In this document: piece by piece, positions 63,186-64,000 of the stretch
How the letters are laid out: each line of letters opens with the position of its first letter
Numbering within the stretch: position 1 is the stretch's first letter
NCBI RefSeq assembly: GCF_002947535.1
Contig: NZ_PUAP01000041.1
Coordinates: 87,979-151,978, forward strand
Reading direction: 5' to 3'
DNA length: 64,000 nucleotides
Origin: Enterococcus mundtii
GTDB lineage: Bacteria; Bacillota; Bacilli; Lactobacillales; Enterococcaceae
Notes under the pieces: generated by a model
The model's input: only the letters and a program-made list of their open reading frames with translations
Told to the model about the DNA's origin: nothing
Database searches by the model: none
Made by a program: the position numbers and the translations under genes

Positions 63186-63860
63186 GTGGATAAATTAAGT
63201 GAAATTGCTAACTATAGCATGGAACAATTGTCTTTGGATCGTTCAGGACATGGTGTGGATCATACGAATCGGGTAGTCGAACTTTCCCGTCAAGTCCTTG
63301 AGACACTACCACAAGCCGATTCTTTTATCACTCTGGCAGCGGCATATCTACATGATACGATCGATGATAAAGTGGTCGAAGATGAAAAGCAAGCGAAAGA
63401 AGAACTTAGAGTCTTTTTAGCAAACATCGGAGTAGCAGAAACAGAGATTTTCCAGATTTTTCATATCATCGAAAATATGTCTTTTTCAAAAAGCTTGTCT
63501 GATGACGTCGAATTGTCATTAGAAGGCAAGATCGTACAAGATGCAGATCGCTTAGAGGCGTTAGGTGCGATGGGTATTTTACGAACGGCTTATTATGGAG
63601 GACATAAGGGGCATCCGATTTTCGACCCAGCCATCCAGCCGATCAATTATACGAATAAACAAGATTATCGTAAAGGTTCGACAGTGATCAATCATTTTTA
63701 TGAAAAATTGCTGTTACTGCCAGATCAAATGAATACGGAGTATGCGAAGCAAGAAGCCAAACGACGTGAAGCATTTATGCGTGGATTTCTAGATGAGTTC
63801 TACACAGAATGGTTCTTAGGTGATGATTCACTTGCTGCACAAACTTGGCGTAACCTATAA
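63186..63860 (+). CDS. HD-domain phosphohydrolase (YedJ-like)
   Basis: 224 residues. An HD metal-binding domain with GHGVDHTNRVV, AAAYLHDTIDD and KIVQDADRLEALGAMGILR, the typical YedJ/YpgQ arrangement. Characterised relatives hydrolyse nucleotides or their pyrophosphates. No specific substrate is evident. GTG 63186 is chosen because AGAAGGTG precedes it at 10 nt; the open frame starts at GTG 63174, inside that RBS. The stop overlaps the convergent gene's stop by 6 nt. Confidence 0.85.
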   Translation: MDKLSEIANYSMEQLSLDRSGHGVDHTNRVVELSRQVLETLPQADSFITLAAAYLHDTIDDKVVEDEKQAKEELRVFLANIGVAETEIFQIFHIIENMSFSKSLSDDVELSLEGKIVQDADRLEALGAMGILRTAYYGGHKGHPIFDPAIQPINYTNKQDYRKGSTVINHFYEKLLLLPDQMNTEYAKQEAKRREAFMRGFLDEFYTEWFLGDDSLAAQTWRNL

Positions 63861-64000
63861 TTGAATCAAAAGACGTGTTTGCGCCATTCGTCCTCTCGCA
63901 TCATCTAAAACCAAATAAACGGCGGGAACAGAAGGAACCTCTTCAAAAAATAAGGCGCTATCCACAATAAGTTGAAAAACAATTTTCGTGGATGGCGCCT
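63855..64000 (-). CDS. C-terminal fragment of an unidentified minus-strand protein
   Basis: Reading leftward from the right edge gives 47 residues of open frame ending LVLDDARGRMAQTRLLIQL and a TAG stop at 63855-63857. The segment FQLIVDSALFFEEVPSVPA has normal coding character. It is cut by the window edge and I do not recognise the family. Its stop codon overlaps the end of the HD gene (convergent). Confidence 0.6.
   Translation of the reverse strand, partial: APSTKIVFQLIVDSALFFEEVPSVPAVYLVLDDARGRMAQTRLLIQL

Overview
The window is a low-GC Firmicutes chromosome, most likely an Enterococcus of the faecium/hirae/durans/mundtii type. Evidence for this: strong AGGAGG ribosome binding sites with frequent GTG/TTG starts, CGAAC-N4-GTTCG SOS boxes, TTTGAT-N-ATCAAA FabT-type boxes next to fabI, a water-forming NADH oxidase, Mga-family regulators, MucBP/BspA/WxL-like surface proteins and a type-B RNase P RNA. 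The species call is an inference. I saw no tRNA or rRNA genes, CRISPR array, insertion sequence, integrase or phage genes.

Layout. 1-31 kb is mostly conserved housekeeping: an MscS channel (cut by the left edge), ilvE, divergent fabI and fabZ/fabN sharing FabT boxes, a cyclophilin lipoprotein, mupG under a cre-like box, obg, rnz-SDR-lapA, recJ-apt, an SOS small membrane protein beside lexA, tkt, a GH73-LysM autolysin, cysK, perR, nox, dnaD-nth, and an NTF2-like lipoprotein. From 26.3 kb the content turns accessory: an Mga-like regulator, a secreted chitin-active LPMO (AA10-FnIII-FnIII-CBM), and a second Mga-like regulator.

31.2-55.0 kb is the remarkable part: about 24 kb of genes on one strand beginning 35 nt after the second Mga-like regulator. 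They encode a Gram-positive type IV secretion machine (VirD4 coupling ATPase, VirB2-like, VirB6-like, VirB3/PrgI, VirB4 ATPase, and a PrgK-like LytM-SLT-CHAP wall hydrolase). These keep the prgF-H-I-J-K order of pheromone plasmids, but no relaxase, oriT-processing, replication or integration gene is visible. Instead the locus continues with a membrane protein in the PrgL/VirB8 position, a 1545-residue repeat protein, a MucBP-repeat surface protein, a lysine-rich protein, a 58-residue protein, a coiled-coil protein, and a WxL-like surface set (BspA/LRR protein, membrane-anchored Ig-like protein, free WxL-like module, small LPETG protein). Three of the proteins that lack signal peptides share an A-[S]-I-S-K-S motif 25-30 residues from their C-termini, which suggests a common export tag. 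I infer a chromosomal T4SS dedicated to protein or surface export, or adhesion, rather than to DNA transfer.

55-64 kb returns to core genes: ponA-recU on the minus strand, then ypsA, gpsB, rnpB, a very long intergenic hairpin, an RlmL/YpsC-type RNA methyltransferase, an ASCH protein, an M32 carboxypeptidase, an HD phosphohydrolase, and the tail of a minus-strand gene cut by the right edge.
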